5,161 bases of DNA from an uncultured Collinsella sp. (GTDB taxonomy: Bacteria; Actinomycetota; Coriobacteriia; Coriobacteriales; Coriobacteriaceae), in NCBI GenBank assembly GCA_900762355.1, contig CAAFGE010000014.1:1-5161 (forward strand), written 5' to 3'. Position 1 is the first letter of the stretch; every line of letters begins with the position of its first letter. This document shows positions 5,148 to 5,161 of this stretch, in pieces. Both the position numbers and the translations under genes were made by a program. The notes under the pieces are model-generated. The model had not been told where the DNA came from and did no database searches. It worked only from the letters and a program-made list of their open reading frames with translations.

Positions 5148-5161
5148 ATGCCCCAAGAAGA
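5148..5161 (+). CDS. Truncated start of an unidentified ORF (MPQE...), possibly a REP-associated transposase
   Basis: ATG at 5148 follows the strong purine-rich GGAAGGAAAGG (5135-5145); its GGAAGG part ends 7 bases before the start. Only four full codons (Met-Pro-Gln-Glu) lie in the window, so sequence alone cannot give the product. Position next to REP-like hairpins, and a beginning similar in style to IS200-like/RAYT proteins (which often start MPR or MPRE), make a REP-associated tyrosine transposase a reasonable guess and no more than that. Confidence 0.35.

Noticed and set aside
4746..5156. 136-residue minus-strand frame
   Set aside because: It covers the hairpins of the repeat region and has no recognisable domain or start signal, so it is most likely a by-product of GC-rich repeats.

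Overview
The window looks like chromosomal DNA from a high-GC Actinomycetota, most likely a Coriobacteriia gut anaerobe of the Collinsella/Olsenella type. This rests on the GC-rich codon usage, a CstA-family transporter, a GTG-started protein with a JetD-like C-terminus, and GC-rich REP-like palindromes around a GGGGACACCG core. The genus is inferred from general resemblance and was not tested.

Positions 1-419 hold no large gene but are dense in regulatory signals. A sigma-70-type promoter (149-177) carries an 18-bp palindrome in its spacer. It is followed by a leader of about 235 nt with a possible 14-codon leader peptide rich in Ile/Val codons, several mutually exclusive hairpins, and a strong intrinsic terminator (346-384) that ends 35 nt before the cstA start. 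Positions 420-2309 encode a CstA-family peptide/pyruvate transporter. It appears highly expressed (strong codon bias, perfect Shine-Dalgarno) and is followed by a strong terminator (2349-2387).

Positions 2493-4685 encode the most interesting protein, about 730 residues starting at GTG. It has a small N-terminal winged-helix-like domain, then roughly 320 residues of low-complexity charged sequence with RGG and Arg-rich patches, then a C-terminal domain resembling the TOPRIM nuclease domain of the Wadjet subunit JetD (Glu563, Asp624, Asp626). No JetA, JetB or JetC is visible, so this looks like a solo JetD-like protein with an unusual architecture.

Positions 4686-5147 are noncoding and repeat-rich. 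A 30-bp perfect inverted repeat encloses a nested hairpin (4695-4830). A further hairpin lies at 4863-4895, and a REP-like pair of hairpins (5048-5100) shares the GCGGGGACACCG core with the first element. At the right edge a ribosome binding site and ATG begin a truncated ORF (MPQE...), possibly a REP-associated IS200-like transposase. The first 22 bases of the window are an exact inverted copy of 4722-4743 inside the palindromic element, so the two main genes sit between oppositely oriented copies of the same repeat. The two genes are separated by a terminator and are probably independent transcription units.
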